Source: Ruegeria lacuscaerulensis
GTDB lineage: Bacteria; Pseudomonadota; Alphaproteobacteria; Rhodobacterales; Rhodobacteraceae
DNA: 64,000 nucleotides
Direction of reading: 5' to 3'
Assembly (NCBI RefSeq): GCF_013034685.1
Contig: NZ_WQGO01000003.1
Location: forward strand, 248,001-312,000
The notes below the pieces were generated by a model. It did not search any database. It was not told the DNA's origin and saw only the letters and a program-made list of their open reading frames with translations. Of the stretch, positions 1 through 10,304 are shown in pieces. The position numbers and the translations under genes were made by a program. The first letter of the stretch is position 1, and every line of letters begins with the position of its first letter.

Positions 1-748
1 CGCCGAAGGCGGGCCCGACCGCGCGGTGATCGGAGTGGATGAGAAAGAAGGTGCGTTTCTGGCAGGCCAACTGGCCGAGGGGCCCGCGGATGACCGGGTC
101 ATGCGGATTTCGGTCACGCGCAAGCTGACGGGGCCGGGGTGGCAGGTTTTTGCGCGCAAAGGGTTTCTTTCGGAATACCGCAAAGGCCGCCAAACCGGCG
201 CGATTGACCTGCGTGAGATCAAGGGTCTGCCGGGTACCCATAACCATCAAAACGCCTGTGCCGCCTATGCAGCGTGCCGCGCGTTGGGGCTGGCCCCGCG
301 CGTGATCGAAGATGCGCTACACAGCTATCCGGGCTTGCCGCATCGTAGTCAGATCATCGCCGAAGCGAATGGTGTGACCTATGTGAACGACTCGAAGGCC
401 ACCAATGTGGACAGTGCGCTCAAGGCGTTGCGCGCGTTCAAGAAGATTCGCTGGATTTGCGGCGGGCTTGAGAAAGAGGGCGGGCTCGATGCCCTGAACG
501 GCGCGAAAGACCATGTTGTCAAAGCCTACGTCATCGGGCGTGAGGCTGCTGGTTTTGCCATGCAGCTTGAGGCCGAGGCGCAGGTTTGCACCACCATGGG
601 CGCAGCCGTGGCGCAGGCCTTCGCCGATGCCCAACCGGGTGAGACGGTCTTGCTGGCCCCGGCGGCGGCCAGCTTCGACCAATATGACAATTTTGAACAA
701 CGAGGCGACGACTTCACGGCAGAGGTGCAGAAGCGGCTGGCGGACTAA
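1..748 (+). CDS. murD: UDP-N-acetylmuramoylalanine--D-glutamate ligase (5' truncated)
   Basis: MurD adds D-glutamate to UDP-MurNAc-L-Ala in cytoplasmic peptidoglycan precursor synthesis. Only the C-terminal part (about 249 residues) is present; the reading frame is open from base 2, so the true start lies outside the window and the GTG at 26 is internal. Visible Mur-ligase marks are the HNHQN segment of the central domain, NDSKATN with the following SALKAL in the C-terminal domain, ICGG(L)EKEGG, and the terminal [20 protein letters not shown] block typical of MurD. It ends with TAA at 746-748. The position upstream of ftsW-murG-murC fits the dcw cluster, although three unrelated genes separate it from ftsW here. 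Confidence 0.95.
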   Translation, partial: AEGGPDRAVIGVDEKEGAFLAGQLAEGPADDRVMRISVTRKLTGPGWQVFARKGFLSEYRKGRQTGAIDLREIKGLPGTHNHQNACAAYAACRALGLAPRVIEDALHSYPGLPHRSQIIAEANGVTYVNDSKATNVDSALKALRAFKKIRWICGGLEKEGGLDALNGAKDHVVKAYVIGREAAGFAMQLEAEAQVCTTMGAAVAQAFADAQPGETVLLAPAAASFDQYDNFEQRGDDFTAEVQKRLAD

Positions 749-853
749 GGATTTGCAATAGACCGCCGGTTGCGCCAAGCTGCGGTGCCATCTGGTTGAC
801 GCACCAGCATTTTTGGTTTTGCGTGCCACCAAATTCAATGTGAGGTTAAGATT

Positions 854-1228
854 ATGTCCTACCGTAAAGTCTCTTTGATCCTGCCCGCTCTGCTTGTTGC
901 GGGGGCCTGCACCAATGTGGGTGCCAATTACCAGCCCGTGGTCGATGGGCCCGTGGGTCCGAACTACAACGCGGATCTGGCCCAATGTCAGGCGTTGGCC
1001 CGGTCTCAGCCGGTAGTGGATGGTAACACGGCAGGGGCTGCGGCGATCGGTGCGGCGGGTGTCGCTGGCACCAAGGCTATCATCGACGACAGCGCCAGTG
1101 ATCTTGGCCGCGCGGCAGTTGCTGGTGCCATTGTCGGTGCAGGGGCCAGTGCGATCAGCAATACTCAGAACCAGGAAGTCATCGTGCGCAACTGCATGCG
1201 TGGACGCGGGTACAACGTCGTCGGCTAG
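854..1228 (+). CDS. Glycine-zipper putative lipoprotein
   Basis: A 124-residue protein with a short basic N-terminus, a hydrophobic stretch (SLILPALLVAGAC) and Cys19 as the likely lipidated residue. The lipobox (AGAC) lacks the usual Leu at -3, so lipidation is probable rather than certain. The middle is rich in Gly/Ala repeats (GAAAIGAAGVAG, AVAGAIVGAGASA) like a glycine-zipper transmembrane or outer-membrane segment, and two more Cys flank it (AQCQALA, VRNCMRGRGY). A GAGG ribosome site precedes ATG 854. It lies on the dcw strand, 105 bases after murD, and converges on the flavoprotein gene. The function is unknown; envelope localisation is inferred. Confidence 0.75.
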   Translation: MSYRKVSLILPALLVAGACTNVGANYQPVVDGPVGPNYNADLAQCQALARSQPVVDGNTAGAAAIGAAGVAGTKAIIDDSASDLGRAAVAGAIVGAGASAISNTQNQEVIVRNCMRGRGYNVVG

Positions 1229-1251
1229 GGCCGCGCCATTGGATGTGTTGG

Positions 1252-2430
1252 CTAATGCGCCGCAATGGCGGTTCCGGCAGCATGGCCCGAGGACCACGCC
1301 CACTGGAAGTTATAGCCGCCCAGCCACCCAGTGACATCCACTGCTTCACCAATCGCATAGAGGCCGGGGACATCCCTGGCCTCCATCGTTTTAGACGACA
1401 GATCATCTGTGTCGATCCCGCCCAAAGTGACCTCGGCGGTGCGATAGCCTTCGGTGCCTGAGGGGGTCAATTGCCAGTCGGAAAGAGCTGCTGTTAGATC
1501 GGTCAGGGCGACGTCGGATTGATCGGCCAGATTTCCATTCATCGGAAGATGGTGTTTCAGGTACTCCACCAATCGCGCGGGCAGGTGGCGTGCCAGTTCG
1601 GTGGTCAGGGCCTTGCGCCCTCCGACCTGACGCTGATCGCGTAGCAGGTCGAACAGGGGCAAGCCCGGGATCAGGTTGACGCAGATCGCCTCGCCTTCAC
1701 GCCAATAGGACGACAGTTGCAGCACTGACGGTCCGCTGAGGCCACGATGGGTGAACAACAACGCCTCATCAAAGCTGGTGCGCACGTTCGACAGGCGCGC
1801 AGGTACGGACACGCCTGACAGCTCTTTGAACCGGCCATCCGAGAAGGTGAAGGGCACCAGCGCCGCGCTGGTATCCGTGACCCGCAGGCCGAATTGTCGC
1901 GCGATGTCATAGGCCAGCCCGGTCGCGCCCATCTTGGGGATGGACTTGCCACCGGTAGCCAGCACCAGATTGCGGCAGGTCAGGTCGTGACGCTGGCCTT
2001 CCCGCTCGACCTCCAACGCGAACCCAGCTTCGGTCTTGCGCAGATCGCGAAGACTAGTTTGCACCCACAGCTCGGCCCCGGCGCGCGCCATCTCATCCAG
2101 CAACATCTGGATGATCTGCTTCGACGAGCCGTCGCAAAACAACTGCCCCAGCGTTTTCTCGTGCCATGCGATGCCATGGCGACCAACCAGATCAACGAAA
2201 TCCCACTGCGTGTACCGTGCCAGCGCGGATTTGCAGAAATGCGGGTTCTGCGACAGGAAATTGCCCGGCCCCGCATGCATATTGGTGAAATTGCATCGCC
2301 CACCGCCCGAGATGCGGATCTTCTCACCCGGCGCTTTGGCGTGGTCGATCACCAGAACCCGCCCGCCACAATTGGCCGCGCACATCATGCCAGCAGCACC
2401 GGCACCCAGGATGATCGTGTGATAGCTCAT
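1252..2430 (-). CDS. BaiN/HI0933-family FAD/NAD(P)-dependent flavoprotein
   Basis: A predicted 392-residue flavoprotein. The N-terminus has the FAD-binding Rossmann motif (IILGAGAAGMM) followed by the family block ISGGGRCNFTN, and the C-terminus has GLYAIGEAVDVTGWLGGYNFQ and WSSGHAAG, the second FAD-contact region. These identify the HI0933/BaiN/RdsA-type family; members studied elsewhere act as flavin reductases, but the substrate here cannot be told. The start was placed at ATG 2430 because the protein then begins directly at the FAD motif; the frame stays open to 2553 but the extra 41 residues look like upstream DNA. It is transcribed against the dcw genes and divergently from the cupin gene. 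Confidence 0.88.
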   Translation of the reverse strand: MSYHTIILGAGAAGMMCAANCGGRVLVIDHAKAPGEKIRISGGGRCNFTNMHAGPGNFLSQNPHFCKSALARYTQWDFVDLVGRHGIAWHEKTLGQLFCDGSSKQIIQMLLDEMARAGAELWVQTSLRDLRKTEAGFALEVEREGQRHDLTCRNLVLATGGKSIPKMGATGLAYDIARQFGLRVTDTSAALVPFTFSDGRFKELSGVSVPARLSNVRTSFDEALLFTHRGLSGPSVLQLSSYWREGEAICVNLIPGLPLFDLLRDQRQVGGRKALTTELARHLPARLVEYLKHHLPMNGNLADQSDVALTDLTAALSDWQLTPSGTEGYRTAEVTLGGIDTDDLSSKTMEARDVPGLYAIGEAVDVTGWLGGYNFQWAWSSGHAAGTAIAAH

Positions 2431-2567
2431 GCGCGGGGGATGGCTTGGATCAGGGCGAAAGACAAGGCCCCATACGCTGTGTTGATCCGTGCAGGCTTGC
2501 AAATCGCCTGCGAGTTCTCGAATGATATGGGGTATTTCCCTGTCACCGCACACCCGATGGAACCGAA

Positions 2568-2924
2568 ATGAACCCGATCAACCTGCAAGAAAAGCTGGCG
2601 CAATTCTCAACACATTGGGACCCGCATGTCGTCGCCGACTACAACCAGAATGACGTCATGGTGGTGAAATTTCAGGGCGAGTTTCCGTTCCACAAACATG
2701 ACACCACCGATGATTTCTTTCTGGTGCTCGAGGGTGAGATGATCATGGATATCGAAGGCCAGCCCTCGCAAACCGTGCGGGCCGGAGAGATCTTTGTGGT
2801 TCCCACAGGTGTCGTGCACCGTCCGCGTGCAGAGCGCGAGGTCAAGGTGCTGCTGATCGAACCGAAGGGAGAGCCGAATTCGGGCGATTCCGACCAGCCC
2901 GCGGCACCCAAGCCAAGGCTGTGA
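2568..2924 (+). CDS. Small cupin-domain protein
   Basis: A 118-residue single-domain cupin. Cupin motif 1 is recognisable as FHKHDTTDDFFLVLEG (two His, then acidic residues and Gly) and motif 2 as GEIFVVPTGVVHRP, giving a probable three-His metal site. Cupins of this size bind metal and may be isomerases, dioxygenases or binding proteins; nothing here fixes the substrate. The C-terminal tail (about 18 residues) is polar and Pro-rich. It is followed by a good intrinsic terminator, so it seems to be its own unit rather than part of the ftsW operon. Confidence 0.85.
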   Translation: MNPINLQEKLAQFSTHWDPHVVADYNQNDVMVVKFQGEFPFHKHDTTDDFFLVLEGEMIMDIEGQPSQTVRAGEIFVVPTGVVHRPRAEREVKVLLIEPKGEPNSGDSDQPAAPKPRL

Positions 2925-2952
2925 CACTGGTCGTTTTGCCGATCTGCTGGCG

Positions 2953-2975
2953 TCTCCGCGCTAGGCGGAGATTTT
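2953..2975 (+). terminator. Intrinsic terminator after the cupin gene
   Basis: A 7-bp perfect stem (TCTCCGC / GCGGAGA) with a GCTAG loop, immediately followed by TTTT. It separates the cupin gene from ftsW, implying a fresh promoter for ftsW in 2976-3079. Confidence 0.7.
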
Positions 2976-3079
2976 CCTATCTTTCCCTTATTTCCCTAGC
3001 CCAAACGGCAAAACCGCTGTAGAGTCTCAATCAGACTCCGAAAACGGGGCGTGAACGAGGCAGAGAGTGGCGGTATCTC

Positions 3080-4243
3080 ATGACTGAGATGGTGTATGGC
3101 GCGGTCCAGGACACGCGCGGCGAACCGATTCTACCAAAGTGGTGGCGCACGATTGATCGCTGGACCATGTCCTGCGTTTTGATCCTGTTTGTCATTGGCT
3201 TGTTGCTGGGGCTGGCTTCATCGCCGCCGCTGGCTGGGCGCAACGGGTTCGATCCGTTCCACTATGTCGAACGGCAGGCGCTCTTTGGCGGGTTGGCGCT
3301 GGTGGCGATGCTGTTGACCTCGATGATGTCGCCCACACTGGTGCGACGTTTGGCGGTACTGGGTTTTCTGGGCGCGTTTGTGGCGCTGGCCTTTCTTCCG
3401 GTCTTCGGGACCGATTTCGGCAAGGGCGCGGTGCGCTGGTATTCGCTGGGATTTGCCTCGCTGCAACCTTCTGAGTTCCTGAAACCCGGCTTCATCGTTG
3501 TCGCCGCGTGGCTGCTGGCGGCTTCGCAAGAGATCAACGGCCCGCCGGGGCGATTGTGGTCGTTCGCGCTTTGTATGGCGATTGTGGCGATGCTGGTGCT
3601 TCAACCGGATTTCGGGCAGGCCTGCCTTATCCTGTTTGGCTGGGGCGTGATGTATTTCGTGGCCGGTGCGCCGATGCTGCTTCTGGTGGGCATGGCGGGG
3701 GCCGTAGTGCTGGGCGGAATGCTGGCCTATTCCAACTCGGAGCACTTTGCCCGCCGCATTGACGGTTTCCTCAACCAAGAGGTCGATCCGACCACGCAGC
3801 TTGGCTATGCCACCAACGCGATCCGCGAAGGCGGTCTGTTCGGCGTTGGCGTGGGGGAGGGGCAGGTGAAGTGGTCCTTGCCCGATGCGCATACCGATTT
3901 CATCATCGCTGTCGCGGCCGAGGAATATGGGCTGATCCTGGTGCTGATCATCATCGCGCTTTATTCGCTGATCGTCGTGCGCTCGCTGCTGCGGTTGATG
4001 CGCGAGCGTGACATGTTCATCCGTCTGGCAGGCACCGGTCTGGCCTGCATGTTCGGCGTTCAGGCGATGATCAACATGGGCGTGGCGGTGCGTTTGTTGC
4101 CCGCCAAGGGCATGACGCTGCCGTTCGTCAGCTATGGCGGCTCGTCCCTGATTGCGGGCGGCATCGCCGTGGGCATGTTGCTGGCCTTCACCCGAACCCG
4201 CCCGCAGGGTGAGCTGGGTGACATTCTACGCGGTCGCGGCTGA
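3080..4243 (+). CDS. ftsW: Septal peptidoglycan glycosyltransferase FtsW (SEDS family)
   Basis: A 387-residue polytopic inner-membrane protein. FtsW polymerises lipid II glycan strands at the septum together with its class B PBP partner. SEDS marks visible are [10 protein letters not shown] with [10 protein letters not shown] near residues 110-135, the EEYGLILVL segment, and the C-terminal signature [20 protein letters not shown]. Around ten hydrophobic segments can be seen. The N-terminus has about 35 cytoplasmic residues before the first membrane segment. The stop overlaps the murG start (TGATG), so translation of the two is probably coupled. Confidence 0.97.
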   Translation: MTEMVYGAVQDTRGEPILPKWWRTIDRWTMSCVLILFVIGLLLGLASSPPLAGRNGFDPFHYVERQALFGGLALVAMLLTSMMSPTLVRRLAVLGFLGAFVALAFLPVFGTDFGKGAVRWYSLGFASLQPSEFLKPGFIVVAAWLLAASQEINGPPGRLWSFALCMAIVAMLVLQPDFGQACLILFGWGVMYFVAGAPMLLLVGMAGAVVLGGMLAYSNSEHFARRIDGFLNQEVDPTTQLGYATNAIREGGLFGVGVGEGQVKWSLPDAHTDFIIAVAAEEYGLILVLIIIALYSLIVVRSLLRLMRERDMFIRLAGTGLACMFGVQAMINMGVAVRLLPAKGMTLPFVSYGGSSLIAGGIAVGMLLAFTRTRPQGELGDILRGRG

Positions 4244-5334
4244 TGCCTTATCTTTTGATCGCGGCAGGCGGCACCGGGGGGCACATGTTCCCCGCGCAGG
4301 CGCTGGCCGAGGCGATGCTGCAGAAAGGCTGGCGCGTGCGCCTGTCCACTGATGCGCGCGGTGCGCGCTATACCGGCGGATTTCCCCATTCGACCGAGAT
4401 TGTCGAGGCGACTTCGGCCACCTTCGCGCGTGGCGGGCTGGCGGCCAAGGCGCTGGTCGGGCCAAAGATTGCGGGCGGCGTGACCAGCATGGCGATGCAA
4501 ATGATGCGCGACCGCCCGGATGTGGTGGTTGGCTTCGGTGGCTATCCTTCGATCCCGGCGCTGGGGGCAGCGACGCTGTTGACCGTTCCGCGCATGATCC
4601 ATGAGCAGAACGGCGTGTTGGGGCGGGTCAACCAGCTGTTTGCCAAGCGCGTGGCGCAGGTGGCCTGCGGGGTCTGGCCCACGGATTTGCCCGACGGCGC
4701 AAAGGGCGTCCATACCGGCAACCCGGTGCGCGGCGCGGTGCTGGAACGTGCCGCGGCAGGCTATATCCCGCCCGGAGACTACCCGATGTCAGTTCTGGTG
4801 ATGGGTGGCAGCCAGGGTGCGCGTATCCTCAGTGATGTGGTGCCCGGCGCGCTTGCGGCGCTGCCGGAAGACCTGCGCGACCATATCCGCGTGGCCCATC
4901 AGGCCCGCGATGAAGATGGTGAACGTGTCACCGCCTTTTACGCTGACCATGGCATCCGGGCCGAGGTTCTGCCCTTTTTCGATGACGTCCCCCGGCGGAT
5001 GTCGGATGCGCAGTTGGTGATCAGCCGCTCGGGCGCGTCCAGTGTGGCCGATATCTCGGTCATCGGGAGACCCTCGATCCTTGTCCCCTTTGCCGCCGCT
5101 GCGGGCGACCATCAAACCGCCAATGCGCGCGGGCTGGTGCAGGCGGGTGGCGCGATCATGATCCCCGAAAACCTGCTTGACGTTGCCGCGCTGACCGAGC
5201 AAATCACCGCCGTTCTGACAAACCCCGAGGCCGCACAAAAGATGGCCCGTGCCGCCCTATCGACCGGAGCCCCGGACGCGACCGAGCGTCTGGTCCACCT
5301 TGTCGAAGAGCTGGCGCAGAAGGAGACCCCATGA
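4243..5334 (+). CDS. murG: UDP-GlcNAc:lipid I N-acetylglucosaminyltransferase
   Basis: A 363-residue GT28 glycosyltransferase that makes lipid II on the inner face of the cytoplasmic membrane. Visible motifs are the N-terminal [31 protein letters not shown], the C-terminal UDP-GlcNAc-binding [10 protein letters not shown], and [20 protein letters not shown] with the QTANA helix. The length is normal. Its ATG shares one base with the ftsW stop, and its TGA lies inside an ATGA shared with murC, so it sits in a tightly coupled ftsW-murG-murC run. Confidence 0.98.
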   Translation: MPYLLIAAGGTGGHMFPAQALAEAMLQKGWRVRLSTDARGARYTGGFPHSTEIVEATSATFARGGLAAKALVGPKIAGGVTSMAMQMMRDRPDVVVGFGGYPSIPALGAATLLTVPRMIHEQNGVLGRVNQLFAKRVAQVACGVWPTDLPDGAKGVHTGNPVRGAVLERAAAGYIPPGDYPMSVLVMGGSQGARILSDVVPGALAALPEDLRDHIRVAHQARDEDGERVTAFYADHGIRAEVLPFFDDVPRRMSDAQLVISRSGASSVADISVIGRPSILVPFAAAAGDHQTANARGLVQAGGAIMIPENLLDVAALTEQITAVLTNPEAAQKMARAALSTGAPDATERLVHLVEELAQKETP

Positions 5335-6740
5335 ATCCAGCCACCAAACTGCCGCAAGACGTAGGTCCGATCCATTTCGTTGGCATCGGCGGAATTGGGA
5401 TGTCGGGCATTGCCGAGGTGCTGCTGAATCTGGGCTACCGGGTGCAAGGCTCGGACCTGAAAGCTTCCAAGATCACCGACCGTCTGGCCGGTCTGGGGGC
5501 CGAGATTTTCGTGGGCCAGCGCGCCGAAAACCTTGAAAACGCAGCCGTCGTTGTGGTCTCCACCGCGATCAAGCCGGGTAACCCTGAATTGGACGGTGCC
5601 CGCGCGCAGGGCCTGCCGGTGGTGCGCCGCGCCGATATGCTGGCCGAGTTGATGCGCCTGAAATCCAACATCGCCATCGCCGGAACTCATGGCAAGACCA
5701 CCACGACCACCATGATGGCCGAGTTGATGGTGGCCGGTGATTTCGATCCCACCGTGATCAATGGCGGCATCATCCATGCCTACGGGTCCAACGCGCGGAT
5801 GGGACAGGGTGAATGGATGGTGGTCGAGGCCGACGAATCCGACGGCTCGTTCAACCGCCTGCCTGCAACCATTGCCATCGTCACCAATATCGACCCCGAG
5901 CATATGGAGCATTGGGGTGATTTCGACCGGCTGCGGGATGGGTTTTACGAGTTCGTCTCGAACCTGCCCTTCTACGGTCTGGCTGTGTGCTGCACCGACC
6001 ATGCCGAGGTGCAGACGCTGGTGGGCCGCATCAGCGACCGCCGGGTGCGCACCTATGGGTTCAACGCGCAGGCCGATGTGCGGGCCGTGAACCTGACTTA
6101 TAAGGGCGGTGTCGCTCATTTCGATATCCACCTGCAATACGAGGACACGGTGATCCAAGGCTGCACCTTGCCCATGCCCGGCGACCACAATGTTTCGAAC
6201 GCTTTGTCCGCCGTGGCCGTTGCCCGCCATCTGGGCATGAAAACCGCTGAAATCCGCGATGCGCTGGCCAATTTCGGTGGCGTCAATCGCCGCTTTACCA
6301 AGGTCGGCGAGGTCGATGGTGTTACCATCGTCGACGACTATGGCCACCACCCGGTTGAGATTGCCGCCGTGCTGAAAGCCGCGCGCCAAGCCAGCGATGG
6401 GCGTGTGATCGCCGTTCACCAACCGCACCGCTATTCGCGCCTGTCGAACCTGTTCGAGGATTTCTGCACCTGTTTCAACGACGCCGACGTGGTCGCCATT
6501 GCCGACATTTTTGCCGCCGGAGAAGACCCGATCGAGGGTGCATCCCGCGATGATCTGGTGCAGGGCCTGATCCGCCACGGCCATCGCCACGCCCGCGCGC
6601 TGCTGGATGAAAACGATCTGGAGCGTCTGGTCCGCGAACAAGCTCGCCCCGGCGACATGGTTGTTTGCCTCGGCGCCGGGACAATCAGCGCCTGGGCCAA
6701 CGGTTTGCCGGACCGCTTGCAACGTAAACAAGCTGTGTGA
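5331..6740 (+). CDS. murC: UDP-N-acetylmuramate--L-alanine ligase
   Basis: A 469-residue Mur ligase adding L-Ala to UDP-MurNAc. Domain order is complete: N-terminal substrate domain beginning [21 protein letters not shown]-loop GTHGKTTTT at residues 118-126, [11 protein letters not shown] and [13 protein letters not shown] in the central domain, and the C-terminal [11 protein letters not shown] with QPHRYSR. It begins in a 4-base ATGA overlap with murG. No oddities were seen. Confidence 0.98.
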   Translation: MNPATKLPQDVGPIHFVGIGGIGMSGIAEVLLNLGYRVQGSDLKASKITDRLAGLGAEIFVGQRAENLENAAVVVVSTAIKPGNPELDGARAQGLPVVRRADMLAELMRLKSNIAIAGTHGKTTTTTMMAELMVAGDFDPTVINGGIIHAYGSNARMGQGEWMVVEADESDGSFNRLPATIAIVTNIDPEHMEHWGDFDRLRDGFYEFVSNLPFYGLAVCCTDHAEVQTLVGRISDRRVRTYGFNAQADVRAVNLTYKGGVAHFDIHLQYEDTVIQGCTLPMPGDHNVSNALSAVAVARHLGMKTAEIRDALANFGGVNRRFTKVGEVDGVTIVDDYGHHPVEIAAVLKAARQASDGRVIAVHQPHRYSRLSNLFEDFCTCFNDADVVAIADIFAAGEDPIEGASRDDLVQGLIRHGHRHARALLDENDLERLVREQARPGDMVVCLGAGTISAWANGLPDRLQRKQAV

Positions 6741-6812
6741 CGCAGGGAACCAACTTGACGCTCGACTGATTTGAGCGTTTGCAGCCGCGAAACAACGTCC
6801 TCGGAGGGGCGC

Positions 6813-7061
6813 ATGGTAAATTCAGTGGTGTTTGCGGGACTTTGGGTGATTGCCTCGACCATCGTGGCGATGTTGCCGTTGCGCCTGCAGTTTCCGCCGG
6901 GTGTTGTGCTGTTCGTCAGTGCCCCTGCGCTGATCGTCTGGTTGGGCCATGATTTCGGCTGGTTCGTTTCAGTGCTGGCCTTCGCGGGGTTTGCATCCAT
7001 GTTCCGTAGACCGATCCGCCACTACTGGCACCGTTGGACCGGGCAGGAGGTTCAGGAATGA
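6813..7061 (+). CDS. DUF2484-family small membrane protein (copy 1)
   Basis: An 82-residue protein with two to three hydrophobic segments (VVFAGLWVIASTIVAMLPL; VVLFVSAPALIVWLG; FVSVLAFAGFASMF) and a basic C-terminal tail. It resembles the next gene in size, layout and the LW-hA-AMLP/AMIP core, so the two are tandem paralogues of the DUF2484 type known from Rhodobacteraceae division clusters. ATG 6813 was chosen because CGGAGGGG precedes it; an upstream in-frame start at 6771 has no such site. It overlaps the next gene by ATGA. The function is unknown; position between murC and murB hints at a role in envelope synthesis. Confidence 0.75.
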   Translation: MVNSVVFAGLWVIASTIVAMLPLRLQFPPGVVLFVSAPALIVWLGHDFGWFVSVLAFAGFASMFRRPIRHYWHRWTGQEVQE

Positions 7062-7312
7062 ATTGGTCAATCGCTCTGGCTGCGTTGTGGGGAATCGCCG
7101 CGAATGTGCTGGCGATGATCCCCAGCAAAGACAACCACTGGACCCGCGCCTATGTCCTGATTGCGGTGGGGATTCCGATATTGGGCTATGTCACCTTGCA
7201 GAACGGCCCGTGGATCGGACTGTTGGTGCTGGCGATGGGTATGTCCGTGCTGCGTTGGCCGGTGATTTATCTGGGGCGCTGGATACGTCGGATGCTCGGT
7301 TCGGCTCAGTGA
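7058..7312 (+). CDS. DUF2484-family small membrane protein (copy 2)
   Basis: An 84-residue membrane protein, a paralogue of the preceding gene (ALWGIAANVLAMIPSK compares with LWVIASTIVAMLPL). Three hydrophobic stretches are followed by a basic C-terminus (YLGRWIRRML). The start at ATG 7058 follows an AGGAGG-like site inside the end of copy 1, whose stop is contained in the ATGA overlap. The function is unknown. Confidence 0.75.
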   Translation: MNWSIALAALWGIAANVLAMIPSKDNHWTRAYVLIAVGIPILGYVTLQNGPWIGLLVLAMGMSVLRWPVIYLGRWIRRMLGSAQ

Positions 7313-7357
7313 CAGATACGGCTTGCGCGGAGGAAGTAAATCCGCGAAGGAACCCGA

Positions 7358-8284
7358 ATGACATCTCTTCCAGAACCCCGTGGCAAGCTGACCCAGAACC
7401 GAGCGTTGAACGACCTGACATGGCTTCGTGTCGGCGGTCCAGCAGATTACTTGTTCCAACCTGCGGATATCGACGATCTGAAAGGGTTTCTGCGCGACCT
7501 GCCCGCAGATTTCGACGTGTTCCCCATGGGTGTTGGGTCAAACTTGATCGTCCGGGATGGCGGCTTGCGCGCCGTGGTGATCCGGCTAGGGCGCGGGTTC
7601 AACGGGATCGAGATCGCAGGTAACACCGTTACAGCAGGTGCCGCGGCGCTGGATGCGCATGTGGCGCGCAAAGCGGCAGATGCGGGGGTGGACCTCACGT
7701 TTTTGCGGACCATTCCGGGCTCGGTCGGTGGGGCGGTGCGGATGAACGCGGGCTGCTATGGCAGCTACACGGCGGATGTGCTGCGCAGAGCCACCATTGT
7801 CACGCGCCAGGGCGAGGTCGTGGACCTGACGCCGCAGGACCTGAGCTTCCGCTATCGCCAGTCGGATTTGCCCGATGGGGCGGTGCTGATTTCGGCCACG
7901 TTCGAGGGACCCGCGGGTGATCCACAAGCGCTGCATGACCGGATGGCGGCGCAATTGCAAAAACGCGATGAGACCCAACCCACAAAAGACCGCAGCGCAG
8001 GTTCGACCTTTCGCAACCCAGCTGGGTTTTCCTCGACCGGACGGGCGGATGACGTGCATGATCTGAAGGCGTGGAAAGTGATCGACGATGCCGGAATGCG
8101 CGGGGCCACCAAAGGTGGCGCACAGATGAGCGAGAAGCACTCCAATTTCCTGATCAACGCTGGCGGTGCCACTGCCGCTGACCTTGAAGGTCTGGGCGAA
8201 GAGGTGCGAAAAAAGGTTTACGAAACAAGCGGCATCACGCTAGAGTGGGAAATCATGCGGGTCGGAGATCCGTTGAAAGAATAA
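7358..8284 (+). CDS. murB: UDP-N-acetylenolpyruvoylglucosamine reductase
   Basis: A 308-residue FAD enzyme reducing UDP-GlcNAc-enolpyruvate to UDP-MurNAc with NADPH. Visible are the FAD-domain start [51 protein letters not shown], the [12 protein letters not shown] block carrying the catalytic Ser/Thr region, and [16 protein letters not shown]. The short type (MurB type II-like length) is normal for alphaproteobacteria. It follows the DUF2484 pair by 45 bases. Confidence 0.97.
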   Translation: MTSLPEPRGKLTQNRALNDLTWLRVGGPADYLFQPADIDDLKGFLRDLPADFDVFPMGVGSNLIVRDGGLRAVVIRLGRGFNGIEIAGNTVTAGAAALDAHVARKAADAGVDLTFLRTIPGSVGGAVRMNAGCYGSYTADVLRRATIVTRQGEVVDLTPQDLSFRYRQSDLPDGAVLISATFEGPAGDPQALHDRMAAQLQKRDETQPTKDRSAGSTFRNPAGFSSTGRADDVHDLKAWKVIDDAGMRGATKGGAQMSEKHSNFLINAGGATAADLEGLGEEVRKKVYETSGITLEWEIMRVGDPLKE

Positions 8285-8386
8285 AGCCCCAACCGTCAGA
8301 CCAAAACAGGCAAATTCAGGCGACGGATCAAAGGCATAAACGCAGTACGGACCACCACATAAGGTCCGGAGACATTGAGGCGCTAA

Positions 8387-9310
8387 GTGGGTAAGTCGAG
8401 CAGGACACACCCCAAAGTGGCGGTATTGATGGGCGGCCCCTCGGCGGAACGCGAGGTGTCTCTCAGCAGCGGGCGCGAATGCGCAGCCGCCCTTAGGGGA
8501 GAAGGCTTTGAAGTGGTCGAACTGGACGCGGGTCCCGACCTTTCTGTGCGCCTGTCGGAAATCAAACCAGATGTGGTTTTCAACGCGCTGCATGGGCGCT
8601 GGGGCGAAGACGGCTGTGTGCAGGGCTTGTTGGAATGGATGCGCCTTCCGTACACGCATTCCGGAGTGCTGGCCTCGGCCTTGGCGATGGACAAACAACG
8701 CAGCAAAGAGATCTACCAGACCGAAGGCTTGCCGATCGTTCCCAGCGTGATCCTACCCAAGCAACAGGTCGCGGCATCCCACGCGATGGAGCCGCCCTAT
8801 GTGGCCAAACCGAACAACGAAGGTTCCAGCGTTGGGATCTATATTGTCTCGGAAGGTGCGAATTGCCCGCCTCGTCTGTCCGACGACATGCCAGATCATG
8901 TGATGGTCGAGAAATACATCGCAGGGCGCGAGTTGACTGTTACCGTGATGGGCGACCGCGCCTTGACCGTGACCGAGATCATGACCGATGGCGGCTGGTA
9001 TGACTATGACGCCAAGTACAAGCCCGGCGGCTCGTGGCATGTGCTGCCTGCCGACATCCCTCAGGATATCTTTGACCGCTGCATGGACTATGCACTGAAG
9101 GCCCATAGTGCCTTGGGGTGTCGGGGTGTCAGCCGCACCGACTACCGCTGGGATGACAGTATGGGTGCGGACGGTCTGTTCCTGCTGGAAACCAACACCC
9201 AGCCGGGCATGACACCGACCTCGCTGGTGCCCGAACAGGCTGAGCATTGCGGCATGAGTTTCGGACAGCTTTGCGCCTGGATGGTGGAGGACGCCTCATG
9301 CGACCGCTAA
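8387..9310 (+). CDS. ddl: D-alanine--D-alanine ligase
   Basis: A 307-residue ATP-grasp ligase that makes D-Ala-D-Ala for MurF. Visible are [14 protein letters not shown] at the N-terminus, [14 protein letters not shown] and [15 protein letters not shown], the ATP-grasp [37 protein letters not shown], and the metal-binding end [15 protein letters not shown]. The start is GTG 8387 with GAGG about seven bases upstream; no in-frame ATG fits. Its last 13 bases overlap ftsQ. Confidence 0.97.
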   Translation: MGKSSRTHPKVAVLMGGPSAEREVSLSSGRECAAALRGEGFEVVELDAGPDLSVRLSEIKPDVVFNALHGRWGEDGCVQGLLEWMRLPYTHSGVLASALAMDKQRSKEIYQTEGLPIVPSVILPKQQVAASHAMEPPYVAKPNNEGSSVGIYIVSEGANCPPRLSDDMPDHVMVEKYIAGRELTVTVMGDRALTVTEIMTDGGWYDYDAKYKPGGSWHVLPADIPQDIFDRCMDYALKAHSALGCRGVSRTDYRWDDSMGADGLFLLETNTQPGMTPTSLVPEQAEHCGMSFGQLCAWMVEDASCDR

Positions 9311-10299
9311 GAGCCACCCGTGCCCCCGTCATTCGTCGGACCACGCAGCCGTCCGGCCCTGATGCTGATTTTGCATCGGGCGAACGGCACGATACGCAGC
9401 CCAAGCTGCGGCTGGGCGGGGTTAAGCTGTTTGGCCGTAAATCGCAGAGGTTCGATCCGGCGCCATCGCGGCTGAGCTACCGTATACAACGTTGGATGCT
9501 GACACCGAGTATTCGGCGCGGGTTGAAGTACGGCCTGCCTGTGTTTGCAATCTGCGCGGCCACTACGCTCTATTTCAGTGCTGAAGATCGGCGTGAGGCC
9601 GTTGTGGCCTATGTCAACGACATCAAGACCTCGATCCAGCAGCGACCAGAATTCATGGTCAATCTTATGGCGATCGACGGGGCAGGCACCAACCTGTCCG
9701 AAGATATCCGTGAGGTCGTGCCGCTGGATTTTCCGATCAGTTCCTGGGACCTGGATGCCGAACAGATCCGCGACACGATTACCGGGCTTGATCCGGTTAA
9801 ATCCGCCACCGTTCGGATCCGCCCCGGCGGTATCTTGCAGGTGGATGTGGTCGAGCGTCAGCCCGTCGTGGTTTGGCGCACCCGCAGCGGGACCGAGTTG
9901 CTGGACGAAACCGGCGCACATGTGGAACGAATCGCCTCGCGCAAGGATCATGCGCATCTGCCACTAATTGCAGGTAAAGGCGCGGATGGGCATGTCGACG
10001 AGGCACTGCAACTTCTGACAACCGCCCGCAGCCTTGGTGCGCGTGTGCGCGGGTTGGTACGCATAGGCGAGCGCCGCTGGGATTTGGTTCTGGATCGCGG
10101 CCAGCGCATCATGTTGCCCACCGAACGTCCCGTGCGTGCGCTGGAGCATGTGTTGGCGGTGAACGAAGTGCAGGACCTGTTGGAACGTGACGTGGCCGTT
10201 GTGGACATGCGCCTCGGCCAGCGTCCGACGATACGAATGACCAAAGCCGCCAGCGACGACTGGTGGGGTACTAAAACCGATGTGAGTAGCAGGCAGTAA
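9298..10299 (+). CDS. ftsQ: Cell division protein FtsQ
   Basis: A 333-residue bitopic membrane protein of the divisome. About 80 cytoplasmic residues precede a single membrane segment ([18 protein letters not shown]), followed by a periplasmic POTRA-like region ([49 protein letters not shown]) and a beta domain ([13 protein letters not shown]). ATG 9298 was selected because GGTGGAGG sits just upstream and the start lies inside ddl, as is common in this cluster; an in-frame upstream start at 9247 would overlap ddl by 64 bases. Confidence 0.92.
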   Translation: MRPLRATRAPVIRRTTQPSGPDADFASGERHDTQPKLRLGGVKLFGRKSQRFDPAPSRLSYRIQRWMLTPSIRRGLKYGLPVFAICAATTLYFSAEDRREAVVAYVNDIKTSIQQRPEFMVNLMAIDGAGTNLSEDIREVVPLDFPISSWDLDAEQIRDTITGLDPVKSATVRIRPGGILQVDVVERQPVVVWRTRSGTELLDETGAHVERIASRKDHAHLPLIAGKGADGHVDEALQLLTTARSLGARVRGLVRIGERRWDLVLDRGQRIMLPTERPVRALEHVLAVNEVQDLLERDVAVVDMRLGQRPTIRMTKAASDDWWGTKTDVSSRQ

Positions 10300-10304
10300 C
10301 GACC

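Noticed and set aside
5112..6731. 539-codon minus-strand open frame opposite murC
   Set aside because: A shadow of murC caused by high GC at third positions; no ribosome site or recognisable domain.
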